Shown: positions 7,979-17,200, counted from the first letter of the stretch. The stretch: DNA of 64,000 nucleotides from Sphingomonadales bacterium Ga0077557 (GCA_001464615.1 LNFI01000029.1:1-64000); one strand, 5' to 3'. The notes: generated by a model from the letters alone, not told the origin. A program made the numbers and translations.

Positions 7979-9295
7979 CTAAGACCGAGCAAATACCCGG
8001 TCGAAAATCGTGTCGACATGTTTCAGGTGATAGCCGAGATCGAATTTATCCTCGATCTCGGATGCTGGCAGTGCAGCAGTGACTTCGGGGTCGGCTTTGA
8101 GCAAGTCGAGGAGCGATAAGGCCCCGTCGCTTTCCCACACCTTCATCGCGTTGCGTTGCACGAGCCGATAGGAATCCTCGCGGCTGACGCCCGCTTGGGT
8201 CAGGGCGAGCAGCACGCGCTGCGAATGAACCAGCCCGCCCATCTTGTTCATGTTCTTCTCCATCCGCGCGGGATAGACGAGCAATTTGTCCATCACGCCC
8301 GTCAGCCGGGCGAGCGCGAAATCGAGGGTGATTGTCGCATCGGGGCCAATATAGCGCTCGACCGATGAATGGCTGATATCGCGTTCATGCCACAGCGCGA
8401 CATTCTCCAGCGCAGGCGTGACATAGCCGCGCACCATGCGGGCGAGGCCCGTGAGATTTTCGGTCAGCACCGGGTTGCGCTTGTGCGGCATCGCCGAGGA
8501 GCCTTTTTGCCCGGGCGCGAAATATTCCTCCGCCTCCAGCACTTCAGTGCGCTGCAAATGGCGGATCTCGGTGGCGAGCCGCTCGACTGAGCTGGCGATC
8601 ACCCCCAGCGTTGCAAAGAACATGGCGTGCCGGTCGCGCGGGATAACCTGAGTGGAAACGGGCTCAATGCTCAGGCCCAGTTTGGCGGCGACATGCGCTT
8701 CCACGGCGGGGTCGATATTGGCGAAGGTGCCGACGGCACCCGAAACCGCGCAGGTCGCGATGTCCGCGCGCGCTGCGACCAGCCGCGCGCGGTTGCGATC
8801 AAACTCTGCATAGGCTTGGGCCAATTTCAGCCCGAAAGTGACAGGTTCAGCGTGGATGCCGTGGCTGCGCCCGATCGTCGGGGTTAGCTTGTGCTCGATC
8901 GCGCGGCGCTTCAGCACAGCCAGCAGCGCATCGATATCGGCGATCAGCAGATCGGCAGCGCGCGCCAGTTGCACTGAAAGGCAGGTGTCGAGCACGTCCG
9001 AAGAGGTCATGCCCTGGTGCATGAAGCGCGCTTCGTCGCCGACCTGTTCGGCAACCCAGGTCAGAAAAGCGATAACGTCATGCTTGGTGACTGCTTCGAT
9101 CGCATCGATGGCGGGAACATCGATGACCGGGTTGGTCGCCCACCAAGCCCATAAAGCCGCTGCTGCTTCCTTGGGAACCACGCCGAGATCGGCGAGCGCG
9201 TCGGTCGCGTGCGCCTCAATCTCGAACCAGATCCGGAAACGCGCCTCGGGCGTCCACAGGGCAACCATGTCGGGGCGGGAGTAGCGCGGGATCAT
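7979..9295 (-). CDS. purB: Adenylosuccinate lyase
   Basis: 438-residue fumarase/aspartase superfamily enzyme. It performs two steps of purine synthesis: cleavage of SAICAR to AICAR and of adenylosuccinate to AMP. It contains the superfamily signature GSSAMPHKRNP, a GMTSSDVLDT segment and an RSHGIHAEP segment with the catalytic His region. The start is placed at ATG 9295 (MIPRYSRPDM), with GAGGAA about 7 nt upstream. An in-frame ATG 10 codons earlier lacks a ribosome site. The gene is isolated from other pur genes here. Confidence 0.97.
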   Translation of the reverse strand: MIPRYSRPDMVALWTPEARFRIWFEIEAHATDALADLGVVPKEAAAALWAWWATNPVIDVPAIDAIEAVTKHDVIAFLTWVAEQVGDEARFMHQGMTSSDVLDTCLSVQLARAADLLIADIDALLAVLKRRAIEHKLTPTIGRSHGIHAEPVTFGLKLAQAYAEFDRNRARLVAARADIATCAVSGAVGTFANIDPAVEAHVAAKLGLSIEPVSTQVIPRDRHAMFFATLGVIASSVERLATEIRHLQRTEVLEAEEYFAPGQKGSSAMPHKRNPVLTENLTGLARMVRGYVTPALENVALWHERDISHSSVERYIGPDATITLDFALARLTGVMDKLLVYPARMEKNMNKMGGLVHSQRVLLALTQAGVSREDSYRLVQRNAMKVWESDGALSLLDLLKADPEVTAALPASEIEDKFDLGYHLKHVDTIFDRVFARS

Positions 9296-9418
9296 TGGGG
9301 TTCCTCGGGTCGGGCAATGAGTCATTGTAGCAGGAGCACTGACTCGCGATGTGCCGCCACCTAGCAGGGACCTGGCGTGCCGCCAAACCCATGCTTGGAT
9401 CAGTCGCTCGATCAGGCC

Positions 9419-10132
9419 CTAGATCAACCCCTGCGCCCGCAGGCTGACATGCCCGTTCGCACCGATCACGATATGATCATGCAAGGTAATGCCCAGCCGC
9501 TTGCCTGCCTCGGCGATCTGCCGGGTCAGATCGATGTCGGCGCGACTTGGCGCTGGGTCGCCGCTTGGGTGATTATGGACCAGAATGATCGCCGCCGATC
9601 CCAGATCGATCGCTCGCCGCACGACTTCGCGGACATGCACCGCCGCTTCGTCGATCGACCCTTCGCTAATCAGTTCGTCGCGGATCAAAATGTTGCGGGT
9701 GTTCAGGTGCAACACGCGGACGCGTTCGTTAACGTGATGCGCCATATCGGCGTGGAGATAATCGATCAGCGCTTGCCAATTGCCCAACACCGGCCGTTGG
9801 GCGACCTTGGCGCGCAGCAGGCGCAGCGCCGCCGCCTGACCGATTTTGATGGCGGCAGCCGCGGTTTCCCCCATGCCCTGCACCCGCAGCAGGGAATCCG
9901 GATCGGCAGCGAACAACCCGCCAATGCCACCAAATTCGGCAAGCAGTGCCTTGGCAAGCGGCTTGGTGTCGCGTCGGGGGATCGCCAGGGCGAGCAAATA
10001 TTCGATTAGTTCATGATCGAGCAATGCTTCATCGCCATGGGTGAGCAATCGCTGGCGCAAGCGGGCGCGATGCCCGCTATGGTCGCGTTCGGGCGCTGCG
10101 GGCAGCGACATATCGGAGTGCGGAACGCTCAT
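9419..10132 (-). CDS. radC: RadC family JAB-domain protein
   Basis: 237 residues. An N-terminal helix-hairpin-helix-like UPF0758 region is followed by a JAMM/MPN+ metalloprotease-like domain with VHNHPSGDPAPSRAD, which supplies the HxH...S..D zinc-binding pattern, and an upstream Glu in EGSIDEA. The family was named for a DNA repair locus in E. coli, but that assignment was later withdrawn and the biochemical role remains uncertain. The ribosome site at ATG 10132 is weak; ATG 10111 is an alternative. It is divergent from the ydbH operon. Confidence 0.9.
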   Translation of the reverse strand: MSVPHSDMSLPAAPERDHSGHRARLRQRLLTHGDEALLDHELIEYLLALAIPRRDTKPLAKALLAEFGGIGGLFAADPDSLLRVQGMGETAAAAIKIGQAAALRLLRAKVAQRPVLGNWQALIDYLHADMAHHVNERVRVLHLNTRNILIRDELISEGSIDEAAVHVREVVRRAIDLGSAAIILVHNHPSGDPAPSRADIDLTRQIAEAGKRLGITLHDHIVIGANGHVSLRAQGLI

Positions 10133-10231
10133 GCTATTCTAAGGGTTACGCATTCTTCGTCAGCCAAGCAATTGCGCTGATGGTTTCGGGGCTTATGCTT
10201 GGTTGCTGCCGGTTGGGGCGCGTGAGGAGTG

Positions 10232-13200
10232 ATGATTGCCGTGACGGCTGACAGCGATAATGCGCCAGATGCCGCCCCCACGCCGATACTGCGTCGGCGC
10301 CATTGGCTGAACAGCACGTCTCGCCGCGCGTTGAGCGTGGCGGTGGTCGTTCTCGGTGGCCTGCTGATCGTCTGGAGCCAGCGCAAGCCGATCGCCGATC
10401 GTTATGTTATCCAGGCCCTGGCTGATCGTGGCGTTACCGCCCGCTATACCATTGCTGATCTGGGTTTCGATCGCCAGCGGTTGACCAATGTGGTGATCGG
10501 CGATCCGAAGCGCCCCGATCTGGTGGCTGACTGGATCGAGGTAGATACCAGCATCGGACTAATCGGCCCGACTGTGACCGGCTTGCGCGCCGGATCGGTG
10601 CGCGTGCGTGGGGTGCTGACCGACGGCAAACTGTCGTTGGGCGCGATTGACCGATTATTGCCGCCCTCCACGGGCGCGCCGTTCATGCTGCCCGCCATCA
10701 ATCTCGATATCGCCGATGGTCGCATGCGGATTGAAGCGCGCGAAGGGGTGATCGGGATCAAGCTGATCGGGCAAGGTCGATTGGATAACGGCTTTGTCGG
10801 GCAGATGGCGGTAATTGCCGACCATTTCAACATTGCCGATTGCGCGATTGATCGGCTTGCTGCCACTTGGGCGGTCCGGGTGACGGCGCGGCAACCTCAT
10901 CTAGCGGGCCCGCTGCGCGCCCGGTTGCTGGTGTGCGGCAAGACTCGGGTATCGGGGGCAGAGGCGTTGCTTGATGCCACGCTCGAATCACCGCTTGATC
11001 GCTGGCAGGGGAAAGCGCGCATCGCGGTTGATCGGCTGGGCCATCCGACAGCACAGCTCAAGCAATTGGCTGGCACGATTGATTTCACCGGATCGGCGCG
11101 GCGCACGACGGGCGCGGTTGATCTGCGCGCCGGAGCGTTTCGCACCGATCCTTTGGCAGGCGATTCGCTGGCGCTGGTCGGCCGATATGCGCTGGGGAGC
11201 GACGGTGCGGCGATGCAGGGCCAGGCTTCCGCCAAGGGCGCAGCGCTTACCCCGGCCTGGCGCAAGCGTCTGGCAGATCTCAGCGCGACGGGGGACGGCA
11301 CGCCCATCGGGCCGCTGATGGTCAAATTTGGTCGCGCGGCGGTCGCGGCGTCGCAGGGACTCACCTTGTCGGCTGATCTTGATCTGGCCACGCAGACCGA
11401 CGGCAGCGTGCGGGTCGCGGTTGCCCGCGCGCGTGCCGAATCGGTGAGCGGCGGGCAGTTCAGCCTGAATGACGGCGACGGCGTGCAGATCGATTCGCGG
11501 GGGCTGCGCGTGAACGGCCTGCTGTCCATGGTCGGCGGGGGATTGCCAGAGGCGGCAGTGCAGCTGAACCAGGCGGCAGCGGGTACGCCGATCACTGGCA
11601 GTGCGCTGGTGCGCCCTTATGTCGCTGGCAAGGCGCGGCTGGCGTTTCAGGCGCTTGATTTCAGCGCCGCGCCGGGCGGTGCCACCCGGATCACCACTCG
11701 GGCCAGCTTGTCAGGGCCGATCGGTTCGGGGCGGATCGATGGCGGCCGGATCGGTATCGCGGCCTATTGGGATGGCAAGGCCGGTTGGCGGATCAATCCG
11801 GGCTGCGCGCCGGTGGGGTTTGATCGTCTGGCGGTCAGCGGCCTGGTGCTGGCGGCCAGTCGCTTCACCTTATGCGCGAACGGCGATTCGCTGTTGCGGA
11901 TCGACGGCAATCGCTTGAGCGGTGGCGGCCATATTGCCGGGCTGCGTGTCGCTGGCCAATTGAGCGGCACGCCGATTACCCTGGCGGCGGCTGATGCACG
12001 CTTCGGCGTTGCCAATCGCGATTTCTCGATTGCGCAATTCGCCGCCCGATTGGGCGATTCGGATCGCCGCTCGATTCTCGACATCGCGTCGGTCAACGGC
12101 ACCTTGGCGGGCGAAGGCGCGAGCGGCAGCTTTGCCGACGGGGCAGGGCAGATCGCGCATGTGCCGCTGCTGATGTCGGGCAGCGCGGGCGATTGGCGGT
12201 TCGATAGCGGCAAATTGGTGCTGGCGGGCACGCTCAATGTGGCAGATGCCGATGCCAATCCGCGATTCTTTCCGCTGGCCGCCAACGCCATGGCGTTCGC
12301 GCTGGAAGACAATCAGATCACGGCCAGCGCTATGCTGGTCAATCCAGAAACCGGTATTCAGGTCAGCAATGTCGCGCTGGCGCATGATCTTGATGACGGT
12401 GTTGGCCATGCTGATCTCAGCGTTCCAGGCATCCGTTTTGGCGAGGCTTTTCAACCCGCTCAGCTGACGCGCTTTACCTATGGCGTGATCGCCGATGTTC
12501 GGGGGCTTGTTTCAGGTGACGGCCGGATCAACTGGACGCGCGACGGCGTGACCAGCACCGGGGTATTTCGAACGACCAATACCGATCTGGCGGCGGCCTT
12601 TGGCCCGGTTGTCGGCCTGTCGGGCGAAATACGGTTTAGTGATTTGCTCAACCTGGAAACCGCGCCGGGCCAGTCCGCGACGATCGCCAATGTGAACCCC
12701 GGCGTGCCGGTGCTCGACGGGCTGGTGCGCTATCAGTTGCTGTCGGGATCGCGGGTGGCGGTGGCGGGCGGGCGCTGGCCCTTTGCCGGCGGATCGCTGG
12801 TGCTGGAACCCAGCATATTGGATTTCAGCGAAAGCCATGGTCGGCGGCTGACTTTTCGCGTTGAAGGCGTCGATGCGGCGCAATTCCTGCAGCAGTTTGA
12901 TTTCAAGAATCTCGACGCGACCGGCACTTTTGATGGCCTGCTGCCGATGATTTTCGATGAACAGGGCGGGCGGATTGAGGGTGGCCATCTGACGGTGCGC
13001 GAAACGGGGGGGACCATTGCCTATGTCGGTGAAGTCTCGCAGCGTGATGTGGGTTTCTGGGGCAATATGGCATTTCAGGCGCTGAAATCATTGCAGTATA
13101 AATCGCTGGCAATCGAGATGAATGGGCCGCTGGCCGGCGAGATGATCACCGAAGTCAGCTTTGCGGGTGTCAACCAAGGCGCTGGCAGCAAAAGCAACTT

Positions 13201-13474
13201 TCTGATTCGGCGGCTGCAGAAATTGCCGCTGATTTTCAATATTCGGATCCAGGCCCCGTTCCGCCAGCTGATCGATTCGGCCCAGTCCTATTACGATCCG
13301 CAGCGGCTGATCGAGCGCCATCTGCCTGACCTGATCCGCGAACAGAATGAAAGTCTTCAGCGCCAGTCAGGCGCGCCGCCGCAACCCGGCCCGACTGCAC
13401 CGCCAACTACAACGCCAACCCCAACAAAAGCTGACAACCCCGTTCAGCCCCCTGCAAGCGAGACCCTGCCATGA
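10232..13474 (+). CDS. ydbH: AsmA-like intermembrane lipid transport protein, YdbH family
   Basis: About 1080 residues. One N-terminal transmembrane segment (about residues 33-50) precedes a very long periplasmic region of repeating beta-strand character, then a C-terminal Pro/Thr-rich tail. In E. coli, YdbH acts redundantly with TamB and YhdP in moving phospholipids from the inner to the outer membrane. The identification rests mostly on gene order: ynbE- and ydbL-like genes follow directly, as in enterobacteria. The start is uncertain: AGGAG sits only 2 nt from ATG 10232, and GTG 10241 would be better spaced. It heads a three-gene operon and is divergent from radC. Confidence 0.85.
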   Translation: MIAVTADSDNAPDAAPTPILRRRHWLNSTSRRALSVAVVVLGGLLIVWSQRKPIADRYVIQALADRGVTARYTIADLGFDRQRLTNVVIGDPKRPDLVADWIEVDTSIGLIGPTVTGLRAGSVRVRGVLTDGKLSLGAIDRLLPPSTGAPFMLPAINLDIADGRMRIEAREGVIGIKLIGQGRLDNGFVGQMAVIADHFNIADCAIDRLAATWAVRVTARQPHLAGPLRARLLVCGKTRVSGAEALLDATLESPLDRWQGKARIAVDRLGHPTAQLKQLAGTIDFTGSARRTTGAVDLRAGAFRTDPLAGDSLALVGRYALGSDGAAMQGQASAKGAALTPAWRKRLADLSATGDGTPIGPLMVKFGRAAVAASQGLTLSADLDLATQTDGSVRVAVARARAESVSGGQFSLNDGDGVQIDSRGLRVNGLLSMVGGGLPEAAVQLNQAAAGTPITGSALVRPYVAGKARLAFQALDFSAAPGGATRITTRASLSGPIGSGRIDGGRIGIAAYWDGKAGWRINPGCAPVGFDRLAVSGLVLAASRFTLCANGDSLLRIDGNRLSGGGHIAGLRVAGQLSGTPITLAAADARFGVANRDFSIAQFAARLGDSDRRSILDIASVNGTLAGEGASGSFADGAGQIAHVPLLMSGSAGDWRFDSGKLVLAGTLNVADADANPRFFPLAANAMAFALEDNQITASAMLVNPETGIQVSNVALAHDLDDGVGHADLSVPGIRFGEAFQPAQLTRFTYGVIADVRGLVSGDGRINWTRDGVTSTGVFRTTNTDLAAAFGPVVGLSGEIRFSDLLNLETAPGQSATIANVNPGVPVLDGLVRYQLLSGSRVAVAGGRWPFAGGSLVLEPSILDFSESHGRRLTFRVEGVDAAQFLQQFDFKNLDATGTFDGLLPMIFDEQGGRIEGGHLTVRETGGTIAYVGEVSQRDVGFWGNMAFQALKSLQYKSLAIEMNGPLAGEMITEVSFAGVNQGAGSKSNFLIRRLQKLPLIFNIRIQAPFRQLIDSAQSYYDPQRLIERHLPDLIREQNESLQRQSGAPPQPGPTAPPTTTPTPTKADNPVQPPASETLP

Positions 13475-13521
13475 CACAAATCGCATTGACGAACGGTGCC
13501 GGGAGACCGACCAAGGGTGAT

Positions 13522-13704
13522 ATGAGGACGATGATGACGATCGCGCTGTTGAGCGCCACTGGGTTTGTAGGCGGCTGTGTGAGTGTCACTGCGCCTGACA
13601 AGCCGATTGTCATCAATCTGAATATCAAGATCACCCAGGACATCGTCTATCGCATCGACGGCAAGTCAAAGGCGCTGATTGAGAGCAACGGAGGGATATT
13701 CTGA
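13522..13704 (+). CDS. ynbE: YnbE-like lipoprotein
   Basis: 60 residues from the ATG at 13522. The signal peptide ends in the lipobox VGGC (Cys19). The mature part, PDKPIVINLNIKI followed by a short conserved tail, resembles E. coli YnbE, a small outer-membrane lipoprotein that pairs with YdbH. The alternative ATG at 13471 overlaps the ydbH stop (ATGA) but would put 17 extra residues before the signal sequence. AGGGTG before 13522 supports the shorter form. The gene is followed with a 1-nt overlap by ydbL. Confidence 0.82.
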   Translation: MRTMMTIALLSATGFVGGCVSVTAPDKPIVINLNIKITQDIVYRIDGKSKALIESNGGIF

Positions 13705-14099
13705 TGATCAAGTTTTCGCCCAATACGCGGTCGCTGGCGATTGCAGCTGTCGCCCTTCTCGCTACTGGCCTGGTAACAACGGCGGCGCTGGCCCAGCGTG
13801 ATCCTGCCTATCAGGCTGCGCGCTCAGCCGGGCAGGTCGGCGAAAAGACCGACGGTTATCTGGGCATTGTCGGTGAAGATACGCCGACCCTGCACGCGTT
13901 GGTCAACAACATCAACATTCAACGCAAGGCCGCTTATACGCGCAGCGCCGCTGATGGCGCGACCGTTGAGCAATTCGCCTTTGCCTCCGGCTGCAACTTG
14001 ATTGCGATGACGGTGCCGGGTGAAAAATATCAATCCCCCAATGGCAGCTGGAAAACCCGCACCAATGCTCCGCCGGAGCGCGATTCGCGTTGTCTTTGA
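13704..14099 (+). CDS. ydbL: YdbL family (DUF1318) periplasmic protein
   Basis: 131 residues. A signal peptide of about 31 residues ends near ALAQ. The mature protein resembles E. coli YdbL: ARSAGQVGEKTDGYLGI near the N-terminus, NINIQRKAAY in the middle and a terminal NGSWKTR segment. YdbL is a periplasmic helper of the YdbH-YnbE complex. GGAGGG lies 7 nt before the ATG, which overlaps the ynbE stop by one base. Unlike the E. coli protein it extends about 10 residues past the NGSW motif, ending in a Cys-containing tail. Confidence 0.87.
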   Translation: MIKFSPNTRSLAIAAVALLATGLVTTAALAQRDPAYQAARSAGQVGEKTDGYLGIVGEDTPTLHALVNNINIQRKAAYTRSAADGATVEQFAFASGCNLIAMTVPGEKYQSPNGSWKTRTNAPPERDSRCL

Positions 14100-14277
14100 T
14101 CTCGGTGCGCAAGCTTTAACCCGGCTAACCCGGGCTGTTCTGCAGCCGGGGCCACGCCCGGTTGACTTGCCAGCCCCCCCTTTCTAAACGGGCCCCGCAA
14201 CGGCGGCCTTGGCTTGCTGGTGCTTCGCGTCGCCCGCTTGTTGCGCGGCGGCGTTTTCTTATCAGGATGTGCTCGCG

Positions 14278-14592
14278 TTGGCAGACGATCGCCAGAACGG
14301 ACCGAATGACTTAGCGGCCCGAATTGCGCGTGCGAAAGCAGAGCATGCCATTGCCGGCCCGTCGGCAGCGGCAGCATCCGAAAACAAGGGCTGGGCGATC
14401 GGCATTGAATTTGTCGGCTTGGTTCTGGTGTCAACGGCCATTGGCTGGGGCATCGACAACTACACCGGTCTGGGGTCAAAGCCCTGGGCCATGATCATCA
14501 TGCTGGTGTTTGGCTTTGCCGCCGGCGTCTATCGCGCGATGGAGACATCGTCGCAGTTTGACGCCGATCCCACCAGCGGCAACAGGAAGTAA
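14278..14592 (+). CDS. atpI: AtpI-like F0F1 ATP synthase assembly protein
   Basis: About 104 residues. A charged N-terminus (DDRQNGPNDLAARIARAKAEH) is followed by two membrane segments, IGIEFVGLVLVSTAIGWGID and AMIIMLVFGFAAGVYRA, as in the AtpI/Mg2+-porter family that helps assemble the c-ring. It is the first gene of the F0 operon, 10 nt before atpB. No ATG is available in the proper region. I chose TTG 14278, which has AGGA 10 nt upstream. GTG 14269 and TTG 14209 are other in-frame possibilities. Confidence 0.82.
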   Translation: MADDRQNGPNDLAARIARAKAEHAIAGPSAAAASENKGWAIGIEFVGLVLVSTAIGWGIDNYTGLGSKPWAMIIMLVFGFAAGVYRAMETSSQFDADPTSGNRK

Positions 14593-14602
14593 GGCGACCG
14601 AT

Positions 14603-15352
14603 ATGGCCGGCCCGATGGAACAGTTCGCGCTCAAGGTGCTCAAGCCGCTGAATGTGGCGGGTTTCGATGCGTCCTTCACCAATTCGTCGCTCTGGATGGC
14701 GATTGCCGTTGTCGGCATCGCGATTTTTCTGTTCGTCGGCACCGCCAAGCCGCAGCTCGTGCCTGGGCGCATGCAGGCGGCGGTCGAATATCTCTATGAT
14801 TTCGTGCGGAACATGCTCGACGAAAATGTTGGCCCAGAGGGGCGCCGCTTCGTTCCCCTGCTGTTTTCGCTCTTCATTTTCGTGCTGGTCTGCAACCTGC
14901 TGGGTCTGATCCCTTGGGTTGGCGCGTTTACGCCGACCAGCCATATTGCCGTCACCTTCGGCCTCGCGTTGCTCGTCTTCGTGATCGTCTGCATCGTTGG
15001 CTTCGCCAAGCACGGCCTGCATTTCTTCAGCCTGTTCTGGCCAAAGAAGACCTTTCTGCCGCTCGCGATCTTCGTGGCAGCGATCGAGTTTCTGAGCTTT
15101 CTCAGCCGCCCGTTTACCCTGGCGATCCGACTGTTCGCCAACATGACGGCGGGCCATGTCCTGCTGAAGGTGTTCGGCACCTTTGTCGTCGCGCTCGGCT
15201 CATTTGGCGCGCTGCCTTATGTGTTCGGCGTGCTGCCGCTGGCGGTCAACGTCGCGCTGTCGGCGCTCGAGGTGCTGATCGCTGTGGTGCAGGCCTATGT
15301 TTTCGCGCTGCTCGCTTCGCTCTATTTGAACGATGCGATCAATCTTCACTAA
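14603..15352 (+). CDS. atpB: ATP synthase F0 subunit a
   Basis: 249 residues, five to six membrane helices. Subunit a forms the proton half-channels against the c-ring. The essential Arg is in the RPFTLAIRLFANMTAGH segment. Start ATG 14603 (MAGPMEQFALKVL) with AAGGCG upstream; an in-frame start 31 codons earlier lies within atpI and is discarded. Operon order atpI-atpB-atpE-b'-b is typical of alphaproteobacteria, whose F1 genes sit elsewhere. Confidence 0.97.
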   Translation: MAGPMEQFALKVLKPLNVAGFDASFTNSSLWMAIAVVGIAIFLFVGTAKPQLVPGRMQAAVEYLYDFVRNMLDENVGPEGRRFVPLLFSLFIFVLVCNLLGLIPWVGAFTPTSHIAVTFGLALLVFVIVCIVGFAKHGLHFFSLFWPKKTFLPLAIFVAAIEFLSFLSRPFTLAIRLFANMTAGHVLLKVFGTFVVALGSFGALPYVFGVLPLAVNVALSALEVLIAVVQAYVFALLASLYLNDAINLH

Positions 15353-15393
15353 GTTTACCCTTAAACTACTGATTTAACTTGAAAGGTTTTACT

Positions 15394-15618
15394 ATGGACG
15401 TAGGTTCGGCAAAGGTTATCGGCGCAGGTCTCGCGGCGATTGGTGCGGGTCTGGCAGCGATCGGCGTGGGTTCGATCTTCGGCCAGTATCTGAACGGCGC
15501 GCTGCGCAATCCAGAAGCTGACGCCAAGATGGGCGGCCGCCTGATCTTCGGTTTCGCTGTGACCGAAGCGCTCGGCCTGATCGCGGCCGTTGTCGCGCTC
15601 GCGCTCGCCTTCTCGTAA
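15394..15618 (+). CDS. atpE: ATP synthase F0 subunit c
   Basis: 74 residues forming a two-helix hairpin. Helix 1 is the Gly/Ala-rich GAGLAAIGAGLAAIGVG motif. The polar loop is RNPEA. Helix 2 carries the proton-carrying Glu in AVTEALGL. It assembles as the rotary c-ring in the inner membrane. The start is ATG 15394 with GAAAGG 7 nt upstream; the TTG five codons earlier is not needed. No extra sodium-binding residues are obvious, so it is presumed proton-coupled. Confidence 0.97.
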   Translation: MDVGSAKVIGAGLAAIGAGLAAIGVGSIFGQYLNGALRNPEADAKMGGRLIFGFAVTEALGLIAAVVALALAFS

Positions 15619-15649
15619 GACTCGCCACTCTCCGTAAAGGGCGGGATCA

Positions 15650-16135
15650 ATGCCTCAGTTTGAATTTGCCACCGTTTTCTGGCCGCAGCTGATCTGGCTC
15701 GCGATCTTTTTCGCGATCCTGTATTTTGGTGTCGTCCAGCTCACTTTGCCCAAGCTGGGCAAGGTGATTACGGCGCGTGAAGACCAGATGACGGGTGATC
15801 TCGCCTCCGCGGAAAAAGCTCAGGCCGAAGCAACCCAGCTTGGCCTGGATTATGATGCGGGCGTCGCCGCGGCACAGGACGCGGCGCGGGCCCAGCTTGT
15901 CGCCGCGCGCTTGTCTGCAACGACGGCCGTCGAGGGAAAGCTCGCGGCGGCCAATGCGGCGCTCGATGAAAAGGCAGCAACGGCACAGGCCGCACTCGAT
16001 GCGGCCCGCAACAAGGCGCTGGCTGAGATTGAGACCGTCGCGGCAGAGGCGGCGACCGCCATTGTCGAGAAATTGACGGGTAACCGCCCAGCCGATGCCG
16101 ATGCGGTCTCGGCCGCTCGGGCGGCACTGGCTTAA
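15650..16135 (+). CDS. atpF2: ATP synthase F0 subunit b'
   Basis: 161 residues. One N-terminal membrane helix (about residues 8-28, FWPQLIWLAIFFAILYFGV) precedes a long Ala/Glu-rich coiled coil that makes the peripheral stalk. The N-terminus PQFEFATVFWPQ marks it as the b' type found in alphaproteobacteria and phototrophs, which heterodimerises with b. Good ribosome site AAGGGCGGGA. It lies 32 nt after atpE and 13 nt before the b gene. Confidence 0.93.
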   Translation: MPQFEFATVFWPQLIWLAIFFAILYFGVVQLTLPKLGKVITAREDQMTGDLASAEKAQAEATQLGLDYDAGVAAAQDAARAQLVAARLSATTAVEGKLAAANAALDEKAATAQAALDAARNKALAEIETVAAEAATAIVEKLTGNRPADADAVSAARAALA

Positions 16136-16147
16136 GGAGCGGATGCG

Positions 16148-16696
16148 ATGAACACTCTCCTTCTCGCCGCTGCGGAAGCCGCCGGTCACGAAGAACACGG
16201 CCCAACATTGCTCGGCCTGAGCGCTGAGGGGTGGGTCTATGTCGGCTTGACGATCTTCCTGCTGCTCGCGATTTTTTATGCCAAGGCACCCCAGAAGATT
16301 GCCGAAGCACTCGATGCGCGCATCGCCAACACCAAGCGTCAGCTTGACGAGGCAACCGCGATCCGGGCCGAGGCGGAAGCGTTGCTCGCCGACGCAAAGA
16401 AGCGCAGCGCCGCCAGTGCTGGCGACGCTGCCGCGATCATCGCGCAGGCAGAGTCCGAAGCAAAATTGATGCTCGCCAAGGCAGAATCCGACGCGACCGA
16501 TCTGATGGCCCGCCGTTCAAAAATGGCGGAAGACAAGATTGCCGCCGCTGAACGCGGGGCAATTGCTGATCTGCGCGCCAAGGCCGCCGATGCGGCGACC
16601 CATGCGGCGCAACACATCATTGCCAGTCGGCATGATGCTGGGGCGGATAAGCCGCTGGTCGATCGCACGATTGCCGGGCTGGCGCGGATTAACTGA
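16148..16696 (+). CDS. atpF: ATP synthase F0 subunit b
   Basis: 182 residues. A short polar N-terminus is followed by a membrane helix (about 31-47, VYVGLTIFLLLAIFYAK) and a long Ala-rich coiled coil ending RTIAGLARIN. With b' it forms the peripheral stalk that holds F1 still. AAGGAG lies 8 nt before the ATG. It is the last gene of the F0 operon. Confidence 0.94.
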   Translation: MNTLLLAAAEAAGHEEHGPTLLGLSAEGWVYVGLTIFLLLAIFYAKAPQKIAEALDARIANTKRQLDEATAIRAEAEALLADAKKRSAASAGDAAAIIAQAESEAKLMLAKAESDATDLMARRSKMAEDKIAAAERGAIADLRAKAADAATHAAQHIIASRHDAGADKPLVDRTIAGLARIN

Positions 16697-16709
16697 TTGA
16701 TACGGATAG

Positions 16710-16745
16710 GATAGCCTGGCGACCTTCTTTGGCCGCCTAGCTATC
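16710..16745 (+). terminator. Candidate terminator of the atp F0 operon
   Basis: Arms 16710-16721 and 16734-16745 pair over 12 positions with a 2-nt internal mismatch (GATAGC..GGCG). It is located 14 nt after the atpF stop. There is no T-tract. Confidence 0.4.
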
Positions 16746-16810
16746 GCCGCAATTTTGCGCTTTGATTGTTCGGGGCGAATCACGCCCTCCTCATCAAGAA
16801 AGATCGTTTC

Positions 16811-17146
16811 ATGAAGCTGATTGCTGCCGTCGCCCTGCTGACGCTTACTGCGACTCCCGTTCTTGCCCAGACGATGCCCGCAACGCCAGCAGCGCCCGCG
16901 CCAGCGACGCCAGGCGCAGCCGCCACCGCCCCAGCAAAACTGTCCATTGATTCGCCGATTGAGCAGCTTGTTGCCAGCCCTGCCGCCAAGGCGGTTGTTG
17001 AAGGCGCGATTCCGGGGCTTTCGCAGCACCCGAGCTTTGACCAGTTCAAAGCGATGACCCTGGCGCAGGTTCAGCCCTATTCGGGTGGCGCGATCACCGA
17101 TGAGATGATCAAGAAGATCACCGACGGTCTCGCCGCGATCAAGTAA
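16811..17146 (+). CDS. Small secreted protein of unknown function
   Basis: 111 residues. A clear signal peptide (MKLIAAVALLTLTATPVLAQ) precedes a Pro/Ala-rich linker of about 25 residues and a small globular part with IDSPIEQLVASPAAKAV and HPSFDQFKAMTL segments. Proteins of this layout are common and uncharacterised in sphingomonads. Start ATG 16811 is set by the signal peptide; its ribosome site is weak. It is monocistronic and convergent with an SDR gene across a strong shared hairpin. Confidence 0.75.
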   Translation: MKLIAAVALLTLTATPVLAQTMPATPAAPAPATPGAAATAPAKLSIDSPIEQLVASPAAKAVVEGAIPGLSQHPSFDQFKAMTLAQVQPYSGGAITDEMIKKITDGLAAIK

Positions 17147-17159
17147 GCCATTGCTGTAG

Positions 17160-17199
17160 CAACGCGCCGTTTGCCGACAGCTCGGCGGACGGCGCGTTG
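17160..17199. terminator. Bidirectional terminator between convergent genes
   Basis: CAACGCGCCGT (17160-17170) and ACGGCGCGTTG (17189-17199) form a perfect 11-bp stem. An inner GCCGA/TCGGC stem extends the structure. It sits between the secreted-protein gene and the SDR gene, whose stop lies 1 nt away. Confidence 0.65.
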
Positions 17200-17200
17200 T

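Noticed and set aside
14162..14190. TTGACT with a TAAACG at 17 nt before atpI
   Set aside because: The -10 match is too weak to call as a promoter.
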